Positions 53,180 to 62,687 of a stretch of DNA of 64,000 bases are shown here, piece by piece; positions within the stretch are counted from its first letter, which is position 1; each line of letters begins with the position of its first letter. Position numbers and translations under genes: made by a program. Under the pieces are notes generated by a model. The model was given only the letters and a program-made list of their open reading frames with translations. It made no database searches and had not been told where the DNA came from. The stretch is from Pelosinus propionicus DSM 13327 (GTDB lineage: Bacteria; Bacillota; Negativicutes; DSM-13327), in assembly GCF_900114615.1 (NCBI RefSeq), contig NZ_FOTS01000010.1, forward strand, positions 62,001 through 126,000, read 5' to 3'.

Positions 53180-54127
53180 TTAAAGATAATACTGAAAAAT
53201 CAACATATATACTGGGATTACAGCAATCGATGCAATTGTGGTTATCGTCGTCATGATCGCAGCATATTCTGCATCTGCCTGATAGGCTTTAGCCAAAATA
53301 GAGGTCTGAGTCATGACCGGAAGCATAGCTTGAATGATAAAGACTTTCTTCATTAAAACAGGCAGCGGCATTGCATAAGTGATTGCCATGACAATCAATG
53401 GTGAAATCACAAACCTCCCCAGAAGGATGGCTATCATATCCTTGCTGACCTTTATATTACTCAGTTTTACACCATATATCGCTATACCAATAAACAGCAT
53501 AGATAACGGTGTTGTCATGTTCCCAAGATACTTACAGGTATCGAGAATAAATTGCGGCAAACTGATATTACATAAGATAAGTATCATAGCCAGCAGAAAG
53601 CCTAGCAGAGGAGGAGAAAATACTTTTTTTATCACCTCAACTGCAGACACGTTATCTTTGCCTGAAGCGCCATCGTTACGAATGCCGCTTGCTCCAATGG
53701 TCCAAAATAAAGAAGTATTGGCAATATAATATAGCAGAACATAAGGAACACTTTGTTCGCCAAACAATGCTAAATTCACTGGCAGGCCAATAAAAATAGT
53801 ATTTGAAACAAAAAACATAGATCTAAATGTTCCCTGCCGGTTAGATTTTACTCTCAAAAGCTTAGAAGCTGCATATCCAACTGCATAACAGACAAACATA
53901 GAAGAATAGGGTACAACTAGTCCCGTCGCCAAATGCAGCAGCCCGTCTTTATTAAAAGTACTCATCAAATTCCATATCATATAAGTAGGTAAAGCGACAT
54001 TTGTAATTATACGGGAAAATAATTGAGAAGCGCCTTCATTAAACCATCCTTTACCTGTAAGAATATATCCTGTTATAATCATTAAAACAATACTAAAAAC
54101 ACTTTCAATTGTGTGAAAAATAATCAT
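53180..54127 (-). CDS. AEC-family (auxin efflux carrier type) transporter
   Basis: The 315-residue protein has about ten membrane helices in two inverted halves. The first contains LFSRIITNVALPTYMIWNL and the second PLSMLFIGIAIYG, both usual AEC features. Bacterial members move malonate, malate or other organic acids; the substrate here is unknown. It is upstream of the nif region on the same strand but is separated by hairpins and the divergent RNA, so it is not part of the nif operon. Confidence 0.88.
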   Translation of the reverse strand: MIIFHTIESVFSIVLMIITGYILTGKGWFNEGASQLFSRIITNVALPTYMIWNLMSTFNKDGLLHLATGLVVPYSSMFVCYAVGYAASKLLRVKSNRQGTFRSMFFVSNTIFIGLPVNLALFGEQSVPYVLLYYIANTSLFWTIGASGIRNDGASGKDNVSAVEVIKKVFSPPLLGFLLAMILILCNISLPQFILDTCKYLGNMTTPLSMLFIGIAIYGVKLSNIKVSKDMIAILLGRFVISPLIVMAITYAMPLPVLMKKVFIIQAMLPVMTQTSILAKAYQADAEYAAIMTTITTIASIAVIPVYMLIFQYYL

Positions 54128-54169
54128 TAACGAAAACTCCTAATCATCCTTGAAATACACTAGTAAGAA

Positions 54170-54211
54170 AACCGCGGCGATCTCTGTGATCTGTGTCCTC
54201 TGCGCTTAACG
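54170..54211. repeat. Dispersed repeat element, copy D (half copy)
   Basis: Reverse-complemented it reads AAGCGCAGAGGACACAG then CACAGAGATCGC, the vocabulary of copy C. Only one end is recognisable. It lies between the AEC gene and the phage-type gene. Confidence 0.45.
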
Positions 54212-54249
54212 TTCTTTTTAAGAAGCCTATCTTTCTAGGCTTAAGTACC

Positions 54250-54696
54250 TTATACTAAAGCTGCTAAAGCCGCTTTTACTATGGCCTCTGCTTCTGAAGA
54301 ATGGCCGATTGGGGCAGCAGCATCTCTACCTTTTTTTACAAAATTACCGTAATATTGCTTCTGCTCTTGTTCCAATTTCTCTTCAGAATTGTATGTATAC
54401 CCCAAATTCTTCATATGCTCAACTATCTGCTGAGCAGCACCCATTTCCGTAGAATAGTTTGGAACATTCTCATCAAAATTCTCTCGCAATTTCAAACTCA
54501 CCATATCACTTTCTTTCACGACTGGAACGTATACACCGCCTGATTGCTCCACTTCATCTGCTGTTCCTAGCCATTTAACGGCAAGTTCTGCACTAAATTG
54601 CAGCAGGTGCTTTAACCAGATAAACCCCATCACCTTAACTGCTACTTCAATATCTAAATCTCTTCCTGGATTCATATCAATACCATTTTCTTTCAT
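54250..54696 (-). CDS. Phage ABA-sandwich-domain-like protein
   Basis: The 148-residue protein starts with a helical part containing IEVAVKVMGFIW. The segment VPNYSTEMGAAQQIVEHMKNLGYTY and the end EAEAIVKAALAAL resemble the phage ABA sandwich domain found on small prophage proteins. No other phage structural or integration genes are nearby, so it looks like a domesticated or stray gene. It lies 15 bp after the RNase H gene. Confidence 0.6.
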   Translation of the reverse strand: MKENGIDMNPGRDLDIEVAVKVMGFIWLKHLLQFSAELAVKWLGTADEVEQSGGVYVPVVKESDMVSLKLRENFDENVPNYSTEMGAAQQIVEHMKNLGYTYNSEEKLEQEQKQYYGNFVKKGRDAAAPIGHSSEAEAIVKAALAALV

Positions 54697-54711
54697 GCTC
54701 CCACTCCTCCA

Positions 54712-55338
54712 TCATATTAATTGTAGTGCTGCTTTCGCTAATTGATCAGCTTGCTCATTATATTTATCTCCGGAATGAGCTTTTACTTTTACAAAAATGA
54801 CCTCTAATTGTTTCACTACCTGATCATAATATTGTTTATACTTTTTAGTCCCCTCCTGCTTAGCCTCCCATGCATTGGTACACCATTTTTCGATCCCCTC
54901 GTAGTCGTAATAAATAACAATGGTGCGCACCCCCTGCTCTAATGCATAGTTCATAGCAATTTTTGCACCCATGGTCTCTCCCGCAACATTGCGCATACCA
55001 CTAAGCTCCGGGTCATTGCCCTTCTGGCTAAAAGTAAGCTCTGCCCCTTTCCATAATATTACAACTCCAGCAGAATACTCCTTGGTTACAATGTTATAAC
55101 TGCCGTCAACATAAGCAAGCATCATATCATCAGAAAGCTGCTCTATAGGAAGTGAAGGCAATATTACATTGCAAGAACTCCCTGTTAGATACGCATTTGC
55201 TTCTTCTTCTGTTTTGAAGCTCTTATACTCGGCTCCCGAAAAACCTTTAATTTGCTCCTGGCATTGGGGCCAAGTATAAAACAAACCATTTTTACGTCCC
55301 TTCCTAACAGCATATACCTTTTTTTGTTTGTCTGACAT
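54712..55338 (-). CDS. Ribonuclease H with N-terminal viroplasmin/RNase HI-type domain
   Basis: The 208-residue protein has an N-terminal hybrid-binding domain (about 1-50: KKVYAVRKGRKNGLFYTWPQCQEQIKGFSGAEYKSF) and an RNase H domain. Candidate catalytic acidic residues lie in LAYVDGSY (Asp), NVAGETMGAKIA (Glu), IYYDYEGIEKW (Asp) and HSGDKYNEQADQLAKAA (Asp). It removes RNA from RNA-DNA hybrids. The ATG at 55338 is chosen because the hybrid-binding domain begins there, though its ribosome site is weak; the frame opens at 55383. Confidence 0.9.
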   Translation of the reverse strand: MSDKQKKVYAVRKGRKNGLFYTWPQCQEQIKGFSGAEYKSFKTEEEANAYLTGSSCNVILPSLPIEQLSDDMMLAYVDGSYNIVTKEYSAGVVILWKGAELTFSQKGNDPELSGMRNVAGETMGAKIAMNYALEQGVRTIVIYYDYEGIEKWCTNAWEAKQEGTKKYKQYYDQVVKQLEVIFVKVKAHSGDKYNEQADQLAKAALQLI

Positions 55339-55497
55339 ACTCTCTTTTACCACCCTTATCCTTTTTACTAAGAGAAAAGCCAATCACTTGCAGCTTGTCC
55401 AACATCAGCGTAGTGAATCCTACATCCCAAGCTCTTATCTCTTTATTTTATGCTTTTCTATTTGTAAAAAGCAAGTAGTAATCAAAATAGATTCTGC

Positions 55498-55532
55498 CAA
55501 GGCACTATCTAGCTAGACACTATAGTGCCTTG
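55498..55532. terminator. Hairpin after the 167-aa gene
   Basis: CAAGGCACTAT (55498-55508) and ATAGTGCCTTG (55522-55532) form an 11-bp stem 37 bp beyond the stop. The T-tract is weak, so termination is only probable. Confidence 0.5.
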
Positions 55533-55568
55533 ACATTCTATTATGAATAACTATCTCATGCAGCACTC

Positions 55569-56072
55569 TTAATCTATGCGAAGAGAACACATGGGAGCAG
55601 TTAACTGAGAAAATACATTAACATTGGGTTGCCCTAGATTGATTCCATTAGTTAGACGATTGGTATGCAGGGAAATAATAACACTCGTAATTTTCACATT
55701 GCCGCTCGGCGTAGGTATTCCTCGAAATGGATTATAATCCAGTGGAGCAACATAATAATTCAATGTACCATCATGATTCACAACTAAACGATTGGGATCA
55801 AAGCCATCTGCAGTATAAGTCACTCCTAAAGGAGCTGCAGGCCAGACACCTCTTTCTGTTACAAAAAACAAGGTATACACTCCAAGAGGAATTAAGCCTT
55901 GCGCCGATACTTCAATATGTCCTTCATTTCCCTTGCCGCAAATTTCACCTGTAGCTGTCGCCTGCAGCCAAGCAGGCAATGCAACCCATGGCGGCCGATT
56001 AGCGGGCATATTTTCAAAGATTAGGTCACAACAACAATCAAGCAGCGACTTTCCTTTTCTATCGTCTTCCAC
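55569..56072 (-). CDS. Hypothetical protein, 167 aa, probable beta-sandwich
   Basis: The protein begins with a short charged, cysteine-rich part (LLDCCCDLIF) and a Pro/Trp segment (MPANRPPWVALPAWLQA). The rest is beta-rich: GHIEVSAQGLIPLGVYTLFFVTERG, then LNYYVAPLDYNPFRGIPTP, then VIISLHTNRLTNGINLGQ. The pattern recalls CHRD or SOD-like sandwich domains, but no metal ligands are clear. GGAGG is a good ribosome site. I recognise no definite family. Confidence 0.6.
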   Translation of the reverse strand: MEDDRKGKSLLDCCCDLIFENMPANRPPWVALPAWLQATATGEICGKGNEGHIEVSAQGLIPLGVYTLFFVTERGVWPAAPLGVTYTADGFDPNRLVVNHDGTLNYYVAPLDYNPFRGIPTPSGNVKITSVIISLHTNRLTNGINLGQPNVNVFSQLTAPMCSLRID

Positions 56073-56210
56073 ACTATCCCCTCCTTAAATGAAAATAGTA
56101 TTTAAAGTTTAACAAATTAAACTTTTTACTCTAGACCTTTTATATATGCTATGCCTCAAATAAATAAAATGTGAAAGATGCAAACTAAATGCAATAAATT
56201 TTTATAGTTA

Positions 56211-56243
56211 AAGGGGGCCATGTCATTCATACATGGCCCCCTT
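56211..56243 (-). terminator. GC-rich hairpin after the binding-protein gene
   Basis: AAGGGGGCCATGT (56211-56223) and ACATGGCCCCCTT (56231-56243) form a perfect 13-bp stem 15 bp beyond the stop; only a short T-tract follows on the minus strand. Confidence 0.7.
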
Positions 56244-56257
56244 CTCATGCTTTATTA

Positions 56258-57424
56258 TTATGGCTTAACAGTAGTCTTAAATACTTGCTTACCATCTTTC
56301 ATTTCAATAATCACAACACTTTTTACAGCATCATGAGTAGCATTTAAAGTGGTGTTACCTGTTATTGCTGAATAATCTTTCGTCCCTGCCAATGCTTCAC
56401 GAATTTTTTCAGGTTCAAGGCTATTAGCCCGTTTGATGGCATCAATGACAATATTAGCTGCATCATAGCCAAGTACAGCCATCGCATCCGGCACTTGGCC
56501 ATATTCTTTTTTATATGCCTCTACAAAAGCTTGAGAAGTAGCACTAGTATCATCTACTGAATAATGATTAGTAAAATAAGTATTATTTAGTGCTGCACTA
56601 GTTCCAACTTCCACCAGTTTCGGTGAATCCCATCCGTCTCCACCTAAAATTGGCACAGTAATGCCGATTTCTCTAGCTTGTTTCACAATTTTCCCAACTT
56701 CTTCATAATAGCCTGGTATATAAATAATTTCAGCATTTAGTGCTTTTATTTTAGTTAATATGGTCTTAAAATCCTGATCTTTTTGCAAATATGCCTCTTC
56801 TGCTAAGATGCTCCCGCCACCTTTGGTATAGGCCTCTTTGAAAAAGGTAGATAATCCTTTGCTGTAATCACTACTATTATCTACTAGTATGACAGCCTTA
56901 TTCAAATGCAGTGTGTTCAAAACAAAGTTTGCCCCCACTGTACCTTGAAAAGGATCGATAAAACACACACGGAAAGTATAATTCTTAACTTTACCGCTTG
57001 CTTCATCCACTGTTACCTTAGGGTTTGTCGCACCTACGGCAACGAAAGGAATTTTAGTCGCTTCTGCCACACTGGAAGTGGCAATTGCATTTGAACTTGC
57101 AAAAATACCGGTAACTGCCACGACTTTATCCTGAGATGCAAGTTTGGTCATTGCATTGGCTGACTCGGAAGGTTCGCTTTTATTATCAGCAATCACAGCC
57201 TGAATCTGCTTTCCAAGAATACCGCCTTTTGCATTGGCCTCTTTTATGGCCATCTTAGCACCATTAGCAGATGAGGTGCCCATAGTTGCATTACCACCAG
57301 TCATTTCATTCAAAACACCAATCTTAATATCCTTAGAAGCAGAGTCACCGCATCCTGCCAAGACTCCAGCTGATATTAAAACAATTAGAGCCACCATCAA
57401 AAGTTTAAATCCCGATTTTGTCAT
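56258..57424 (-). CDS. ABC-transporter substrate-binding lipoprotein, branched-chain amino acid (LivJ/K) type
   Basis: The 388-residue protein has a lipoprotein signal with the lipobox LAGC near residue 24, so it is anchored outside the membrane. It then shows the type I periplasmic-binding fold: IKIGVLNEMTGGNATMGTSSANGAKMAIKEAN, VTGIFASSNAIATSSVAE and ILGGDGWDSPKL. The family binds branched-chain or other small amino acids. No permease or ATPase genes follow. A tandem glycine riboswitch upstream suggests that glycine, or a related compound, is the ligand or signal. Confidence 0.88.
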   Translation of the reverse strand: MTKSGFKLLMVALIVLISAGVLAGCGDSASKDIKIGVLNEMTGGNATMGTSSANGAKMAIKEANAKGGILGKQIQAVIADNKSEPSESANAMTKLASQDKVVAVTGIFASSNAIATSSVAEATKIPFVAVGATNPKVTVDEASGKVKNYTFRVCFIDPFQGTVGANFVLNTLHLNKAVILVDNSSDYSKGLSTFFKEAYTKGGGSILAEEAYLQKDQDFKTILTKIKALNAEIIYIPGYYEEVGKIVKQAREIGITVPILGGDGWDSPKLVEVGTSAALNNTYFTNHYSVDDTSATSQAFVEAYKKEYGQVPDAMAVLGYDAANIVIDAIKRANSLEPEKIREALAGTKDYSAITGNTTLNATHDAVKSVVIIEMKDGKQVFKTTVKP

Positions 57425-57568
57425 ATTATCGTCTCTCCTTTGTTAATCATGTACTGCGAAACATACTTTCTAAATACTCTTAACTACCTCTAAAGTACAA
57501 ATCAAATCAGAAGACAGTAATTTTTCAATGCTTTTTTGCTTTCAATGAAAAATACACATTAAAAACAA

Positions 57569-57597
57569 AGAGTCAAATCACTTAGTGATTTGACTCT
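57569..57597 (-). terminator. Riboswitch-linked intrinsic terminator
   Basis: AGAGTCAAATCACT (57569-57582) pairs exactly with 57584-57597 and on the minus strand is followed by TTGTTTTTA. It lies between the glycine aptamers and the binding-protein gene and is the likely expression platform. Confidence 0.8.
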
Positions 57598-57680
57598 GGA
57601 TAAACAATTGAATACGCTAAAAGCGTTTTCAGCATCACAATATAAAGAGATCTAAATGATCCCTGTATATTACGAATTTG

Positions 57681-57862
57681 TCTCTGTCCTTTTGCCTGAG
57701 AGATTTGCCAGCAATATGATTGCTGTGTTTCACCTTCGGCGCCCTGTATAAGAGTCTCTCCAGAGTCCCGTCCATTTACGGTTCTACTCGGTACTCCAAG
57801 TGCCTGAGAGTTTTACTCCTTCGGCGGGCTATTAAGCCACTCTCCCGCAAACTTCATCCGGA
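57681..57862 (-). promoter_or_regulatory. Tandem glycine riboswitch
   Basis: On the minus strand the first aptamer reads GCGGGAGAGTGGC, then GCCGAAGGAGTAAAACTCTC and AGGCACTTGGAGTACCG. The second reads GGACTCTGGAGAGACTC, then GCCGAAGGTGAAA, then ATCTCTCAGGCAAAAGGACAG. These are the two consecutive gcvT-type glycine aptamers with their linker. Genes downstream of such switches usually degrade or transport glycine. Here the only downstream gene is a branched-chain-type binding protein. Confidence 0.95.
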
Positions 57863-57900
57863 CATATGTAGTTGTAGCAAGTACACTTTCTGTAAGTATT

Positions 57901-57929
57901 ATTATAAAACAACACATCAAATAATTCAA
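57901..57929 (-). promoter_or_regulatory. Sigma-A promoter of the glycine riboswitch transcript
   Basis: On the minus strand TTGAAT (57929-57924), a 17-bp spacer and a perfect TATAAT (57906-57901) predict a start near 57894, about 30 nt before the first aptamer. The remaining sequence from 57930 to 58159 shows nothing I can name. Confidence 0.75.
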
Positions 57930-58159
57930 TAGTAAATAAGTAAGTTTTTTCAGCATCTTTGTCTTTTTCTTCTATTCCGAATGAACATATAAGACATCAA
58001 TTGAGACACTAGGAAAGAGAACATGCAATGGAACTAGTGGCAACAAAACCTTATAAAATTGAAATCAAAGAAGCTTATTAAAACTATTGAAGTTCTTAAC
58101 CGCAAATGCTCTTTTACGAAAAATGATTCTCTTGTCTCAGTATGGTTTCTAGAATACCA

Positions 58160-58612
58160 TCATACTTCCGTAATAATAAAACGACACACTTTATCTCCGC
58201 TCGTTTTGCAAAGAGGCCTATTTAATCGGGCATTAAATCCGTTGTATAATACGTCATCAATCTCACAGTAAATGGTACCCAATTCTTGATCTCCTAGCTG
58301 CGCCCACATATCTTGCATTGGACAATAGGTAATATCCTCTGGATGATCGGGGTCTCTTTCCCAAGAAATCCCTGGCATATCCCTGACTTTAGTATAAGTC
58401 TCTGGACTTATTTCCAATCCTCTTTCTTCCGCTTCGTTTTTCATTGAAGCAAGTCTAGCTTCACCAAAATTACGTATGGCAGCCCTTATCGATTGCTTTC
58501 CTAACTCTGGTCCCATTCTTTGAACCATTTCTTGTGCCATAAAATAGTATAACTCTGCCATTAGCTTAGCCATTCTTTCAACAGGTTCTCCATCACTACG
58601 AACTTTGCTCAT
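58160..58612 (-). CDS. L-2-amino-thiazoline-4-carboxylic acid (ATC) hydrolase family protein
   Basis: The 150-residue protein has a helical first half (ELYYFMAQEMVQRMGPELG) and a second half with CPMQDMWAQLG, GTIYCEIDDVLYNGFNARL and GDKVCRFII. The spaced cysteines and this pattern match the ATC hydrolase-like family. The founding member hydrolyses a cysteine-derived thiazoline in Pseudomonas; most members are of unknown role and resemble V4R-type sensory domains. It is a single gene just downstream of the heme operon end. Confidence 0.7.
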   Translation of the reverse strand: MSKVRSDGEPVERMAKLMAELYYFMAQEMVQRMGPELGKQSIRAAIRNFGEARLASMKNEAEERGLEISPETYTKVRDMPGISWERDPDHPEDITYCPMQDMWAQLGDQELGTIYCEIDDVLYNGFNARLNRPLCKTSGDKVCRFIITEV

Positions 58613-58659
58613 CTACTAACCCCCTCGGTTATCAAAGCTTTTATTCTGTAAGCTCAACT

Positions 58660-59976
58660 TTATTTATTGTTTTTATGGTACTCTGCCACTTTAGCAAAAG
58701 CATAACCGCTTGCTGCAATCGTAGCAGCAATATCTTCTTCCGAATGAGCAGCAGACATAAATCCTGCTTCAAATTGAGACGGTGCCATATATACGCCTTG
58801 TTTTAACATCTCATGAAAGAAGGTATTGAATGCACCAATATCCGATTGTTTCGCACTCTCATAATCATATACAGGTTGGTCTGTGAAGAACATGCCAAAC
58901 ATGGCACCAAGCTGGTGGTACTGCAATGTAAAACCATACTTCTCGCCTTGAGCGCGAATTCCGGCACATAAAGTTTTGGTTTTCTCAGCTAACTTCTCAT
59001 ACAGTCCAGGTGTTTGCGATAAGAGGGTAAGAGTGGTAATCCCTGCTGTCATTGCCAACGGATTACCGCTTAGTGTACCTGCCTGATATACAGGGCCAGC
59101 AGGAGAAATGAGCTCCATAATATCCTGCCTGCCGCCATAGGCACCTACGGGCAAACCGCCACCAATAATCTTTCCTAAGCAAGTCAAATCAGGTTTTATA
59201 CCAAACACTGACTGTGCTCCGCTGTAAGCCACACGAAAACCAGTCATAACCTCATCAAATATCAGCAAAGAACCATATCGCTGCGTAATTTCACGTACGG
59301 CTGCCAGGTATCCTTCTTGCGGAAGTACCATTCCCATGTTGCCGGCAACAGGTTCGATAATAACAGCAGCAATTTCTTCGCCATATTGAGTAAAGACTTC
59401 ATTAAGACCTGCTAAATCATTGTAATTTACAGAAATCGTTCCGCCGGCAACAGCAGCAGATACACCTGGACTGTCAGGTACACCTAAGGTTGCCGCCCCT
59501 GAGCCTGCCTTTACCAGCAGACTATCATGATGTCCATGATAACAGCCAATAAATTTAATAATTTTACTGCGTTTAGTATATGCTCTTGCTAAACGCAATA
59601 CGCTCATGGTAGCCTCTGTTCCTGAGTTCACCATGCGTATCAATTCCATAGAAGGAACAGCCTGCTGCACTAACTTAGCTAAAGTAGTCTCTAAAAGAGT
59701 AGGTGCTCCATAACTTGTTCCATTCGATACAGCTTGAACTAGGGCTTCAACTACTGCAGGGTGAGCGTGGCCTAAAATCATTGGACCCCATGATCCAACA
59801 TAGTCAATGTATTGATTTGAATCAATATCATATAAGCGGCTGCCTGCAGCCCTCGCAATAAAAGGCGGCGTTCCGCCAACACCTCGAAAGGAACGTACAG
59901 GACTATTAACGCCCCCTGGTATATACTGCTTTGCTTCATTAAATGCTTCAGTCGATTTATTTAAATGAAATGCCAT
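58660..59976 (-). CDS. hemL: Glutamate-1-semialdehyde 2,1-aminomutase
   Basis: The 438-residue PLP enzyme makes 5-aminolevulinate from glutamate semialdehyde, the second step of the C5 heme pathway. The PLP lysine is Lys269 ([14 protein letters not shown]), preceded by [12 protein letters not shown]; other motifs are [10 protein letters not shown] and [11 protein letters not shown]. The ATG at 59976 follows AGGAGGTC; the frame opens at 60027 without a ribosome site. It ends the hem operon. A 139-bp gap with a dispersed repeat separates it from hemB. Confidence 0.97.
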   Translation of the reverse strand: MAFHLNKSTEAFNEAKQYIPGGVNSPVRSFRGVGGTPPFIARAAGSRLYDIDSNQYIDYVGSWGPMILGHAHPAVVEALVQAVSNGTSYGAPTLLETTLAKLVQQAVPSMELIRMVNSGTEATMSVLRLARAYTKRSKIIKFIGCYHGHHDSLLVKAGSGAATLGVPDSPGVSAAVAGGTISVNYNDLAGLNEVFTQYGEEIAAVIIEPVAGNMGMVLPQEGYLAAVREITQRYGSLLIFDEVMTGFRVAYSGAQSVFGIKPDLTCLGKIIGGGLPVGAYGGRQDIMELISPAGPVYQAGTLSGNPLAMTAGITTLTLLSQTPGLYEKLAEKTKTLCAGIRAQGEKYGFTLQYHQLGAMFGMFFTDQPVYDYESAKQSDIGAFNTFFHEMLKQGVYMAPSQFEAGFMSAAHSEEDIAATIAASGYAFAKVAEYHKNNK

Positions 59977-60000
59977 GAGTAGACCTCCTAAAATAATAAT

Positions 60001-60104
60001 GGAACCACCAAGACACAACAAACACAAAGATTCTCACAAAGGGAATGTCTCCTTCATGCTCTCCTTTGCGTACCGTGCTAGCGGCATCGTGGATTGGTGG
60101 TTTA
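60001..60104. repeat. Dispersed inverted-repeat element, copy E
   Basis: GGAACCACCAAGACAC at the left pairs imperfectly with GTGGATTGGTGGTTTA at the right; inner segments CACAAAGGGA and CTCCTTTGCG also pair in part. It lies inside the heme operon between hemB and hemL. Confidence 0.55.
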
Positions 60105-60115
60105 TTGTCTCTATC

Positions 60116-61090
60116 TTATTCCTCTTTTAACCAGCGGGCAACATCCATCGCATGATAGGTAATAATAATATCCGCCCCGGCCCGTTTCATGCTAACTAAT
60201 GTTTCCATCACTGTACGCTTTTCATCAATCCATCCTTTGGCTGCTGCAGCTTTAACCATGGAATATTCACCACTTACGTTATAAACCGCCAAAGGATAAT
60301 CAAAACGATCCCTAACTTGACGAACAATGTCCAAATAAACCAAGGCTGGTTTCACCATAATAATATCTGCACCTTCTGCAATATCTAACTCAACCTCGCG
60401 CATGGCTTCCCGGCTATTAGCCGGGTCCATTTGGTAGCTTTTGCGATCACCAAATTGCGGTGCTGAATCAGCAGCGTCACGGAATGGTCCATAATAAGCA
60501 GATGCATATTTTACGGCATAGGACATAATGGATACATTGCTATAGCCACTTTCATTTAACGCATTACGAATAGCTAATATACGTCCATCCATCATATCAG
60601 AGGGCGCTATGATATCAGCCCCTGCCTGAGCCTGGCTAACAGCGGTTTTTGCCAGTAATTCCAATGTACTGTCATTATCAACCTCTTGACCTTTCAGCAA
60701 GCCGCAATGACCATGACTGGTATACTCACACAGACATACATCACCGATCACTACGATTTCAGGTAACGCCGCCTTAATCAGACTCATTGCTTTTTGCACA
60801 GGACTATTCATATCCCAGGCACTTGATCCTTCTGCATCTTTATATTCAGGAAGACCGAAAATGATAACTGCCGGTATACCTAATGAAAATGCCTCAGCGG
60901 CTTCCTTGACTGCCATATCGGGAGACAAATGAAAAACACCTGGCATAGAAGAAATTTCCTTGCGTATTTGATTTCCTGGAACCACAAACAAAGGATATAC
61001 TAGATTACCAACCTCAATAGTTGTTTCCCGAACTAACTGTCGTATTCCGGCAGAAACTCTAAGACGTCGCGGTCGAAGCAAAAAACTCAT
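60116..61090 (-). CDS. hemB: Porphobilinogen synthase (delta-aminolevulinic acid dehydratase)
   Basis: The 324-residue enzyme condenses two 5-aminolevulinate molecules. Active-site lysines are Lys194 ([16 protein letters not shown]) and Lys247 ([12 protein letters not shown]). The zinc cysteines Cys119, Cys121 and Cys129 ([13 protein letters not shown]) mark the zinc-dependent type. It follows cobA/hemD with a 2-bp gap. Confidence 0.97.
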   Translation of the reverse strand: MSFLLRPRRLRVSAGIRQLVRETTIEVGNLVYPLFVVPGNQIRKEISSMPGVFHLSPDMAVKEAAEAFSLGIPAVIIFGLPEYKDAEGSSAWDMNSPVQKAMSLIKAALPEIVVIGDVCLCEYTSHGHCGLLKGQEVDNDSTLELLAKTAVSQAQAGADIIAPSDMMDGRILAIRNALNESGYSNVSIMSYAVKYASAYYGPFRDAADSAPQFGDRKSYQMDPANSREAMREVELDIAEGADIIMVKPALVYLDIVRQVRDRFDYPLAVYNVSGEYSMVKAAAAKGWIDEKRTVMETLVSMKRAGADIIITYHAMDVARWLKEE

Positions 61091-61092
61091 TT

Positions 61093-62613
61093 TTAAGCCT
61101 CCTCATATAGCGTTTTAATGACTTCTATCATACCATGAATCGTGTATTCCTCACCAATCACATCTGGAGTAATGCCATGTTCCAAACACGTGCCGGCAGT
61201 GATCGGACCAATGCACGCAATCTTTGCATTTTTTAAGAGTTCCGCTCCTTGGTCCCCTAATAAATTCAATAAGTTAGTTACTGTAGAGGAGCTGGTGAAT
61301 GTAACAAGATCGATTTCGCCAGATTTTAGCTTTTCTGCTAAAATCTTACCATCCGTATCCCCAGTAAGGGTACGGTAAACAGGAACGACGTTTACCCTTG
61401 CTCCCATTTCCCCTAATTTCTCCGGTAAAAGATCTCTTGCTACCAACGCTCTTGGAATGAGCACTGACATCCCAGGCTGAATCCTGCCAGTCATTGCAGC
61501 AACAATACCTTCAGCTCTAAATTCCAATGGAACAATATCTGCTAAAATGCCATACTCTTTTAGTCTTGCTGCAGTTTGTGCGCCAATGGCAGCAACCCGA
61601 ATACTGCCCAAAGCCCGACTATCTTTCCTCATGCTATGTAAACGCTTAAAGAAATATTCAACACCATTAACGCTGGTAAAAATCAGCCAATCGTATGTCG
61701 TTAATTTATCAATCGCTTCATCTAGTTCAGTATAACTCTCTGGCGGAACTAGTTTGATGGCTGGGGCTTCTATACATTGAGCTCCCAAAGCTTCTAGTTG
61801 ACCTGTTAAAACACTAGCCTGCTCTCTTGCACGAGTGACTAATGCCGTTTTCCCGAACAGCAAGCGCTGATCAAACCAACCCAACTGTTCACGCAATTTT
61901 ACAACTTCACCGACAATAAAGATAGCTGGCGGCTTGATCCCTGCTTTTGCCACATCCTCAGCAGCGTTCCCTACCGTTGTGACTAAAACTCGCTGTTCAG
62001 GTTTCGTTCCCCAGCGAATGACTGCAGCAGGTGTTTCTGACGAACGGCCATGCTCAATCAGTTTGGATGTAATATGAGGAAGATTTTCTACTCCCATTAA
62101 AAAGACTAAGGTATCTACCCCTGTAGATATATTTGACCACTTAATTGTTGATTCCGGCTTAGTAGGATCTTCATGGCCAGTGATTACCGCAAATGAAGTC
62201 GCAATCCCTCGATGGGTCACAGGAATACCAGCATAAGCAGGTACTGAAATAGCTGAGGTTATACCAGGTACAATTTCAAATGAAATATGATTTTCTACTA
62301 AGGTTAGCGCTTCTTCACCGCCCCGTCCAAAGACGAATGGATCGCCGCCTTTTAAACGCACTACAGTTTTACCTTCTTTTGCTTTATCCACCAGCAGCTG
62401 ATTAATATCTTCCTGACGCATTGTATGATCACTGGATGCCTTACCTACGTAAATAAGCTCTGCATCTTCTCTAGCTGTTGACAACAACCGATCATCTGCT
62501 AATCGGTCATATACGATCGTGTCTGCCTGCTGTATATATTCAAGGGCTTTTACACTGATAAGCTTATAGTCACCAGGCCCCGCTCCTACTAAATAAACAA
62601 TTCCTTGCCTCAT
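61093..62613 (-). CDS. cobA-hemD: Fused uroporphyrinogen-III C-methyltransferase / uroporphyrinogen-III synthase
   Basis: The 506-residue protein joins two enzymes. Residues 1-245 are the SAM-dependent methyltransferase making precorrin-2 ([47 protein letters not shown]). Residues about 252-506 are uroporphyrinogen-III synthase ([46 protein letters not shown]). The fusion channels the linear tetrapyrrole toward siroheme or cobalamin as well as heme and is common in clostridia and Negativicutes. It lies between hemC and hemB. Confidence 0.97.
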   Translation of the reverse strand: MRQGIVYLVGAGPGDYKLISVKALEYIQQADTIVYDRLADDRLLSTAREDAELIYVGKASSDHTMRQEDINQLLVDKAKEGKTVVRLKGGDPFVFGRGGEEALTLVENHISFEIVPGITSAISVPAYAGIPVTHRGIATSFAVITGHEDPTKPESTIKWSNISTGVDTLVFLMGVENLPHITSKLIEHGRSSETPAAVIRWGTKPEQRVLVTTVGNAAEDVAKAGIKPPAIFIVGEVVKLREQLGWFDQRLLFGKTALVTRAREQASVLTGQLEALGAQCIEAPAIKLVPPESYTELDEAIDKLTTYDWLIFTSVNGVEYFFKRLHSMRKDSRALGSIRVAAIGAQTAARLKEYGILADIVPLEFRAEGIVAAMTGRIQPGMSVLIPRALVARDLLPEKLGEMGARVNVVPVYRTLTGDTDGKILAEKLKSGEIDLVTFTSSSTVTNLLNLLGDQGAELLKNAKIACIGPITAGTCLEHGITPDVIGEEYTIHGMIEVIKTLYEEA

Positions 62614-62687
62614 TATTTTCTCCTCTCGTTAGAACGTAATTTATATTCTACAATGCCGCAGAGAACATATTGTGTTCTTTTCAACCA

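Noticed and set aside
54250-55338. Prophage remnant
   Set aside because: Only one phage-like small domain protein is present; the RNase H is a cellular type and no integrase, terminase or att pair was seen.
58028-58081. 17-codon plus-strand frame (MELVATKPYKIEIKEAY)
   Set aside because: It reads like the start of a dehydrogenase-type protein and could be a gene remnant, but it is too short and lacks a well-spaced ribosome site.
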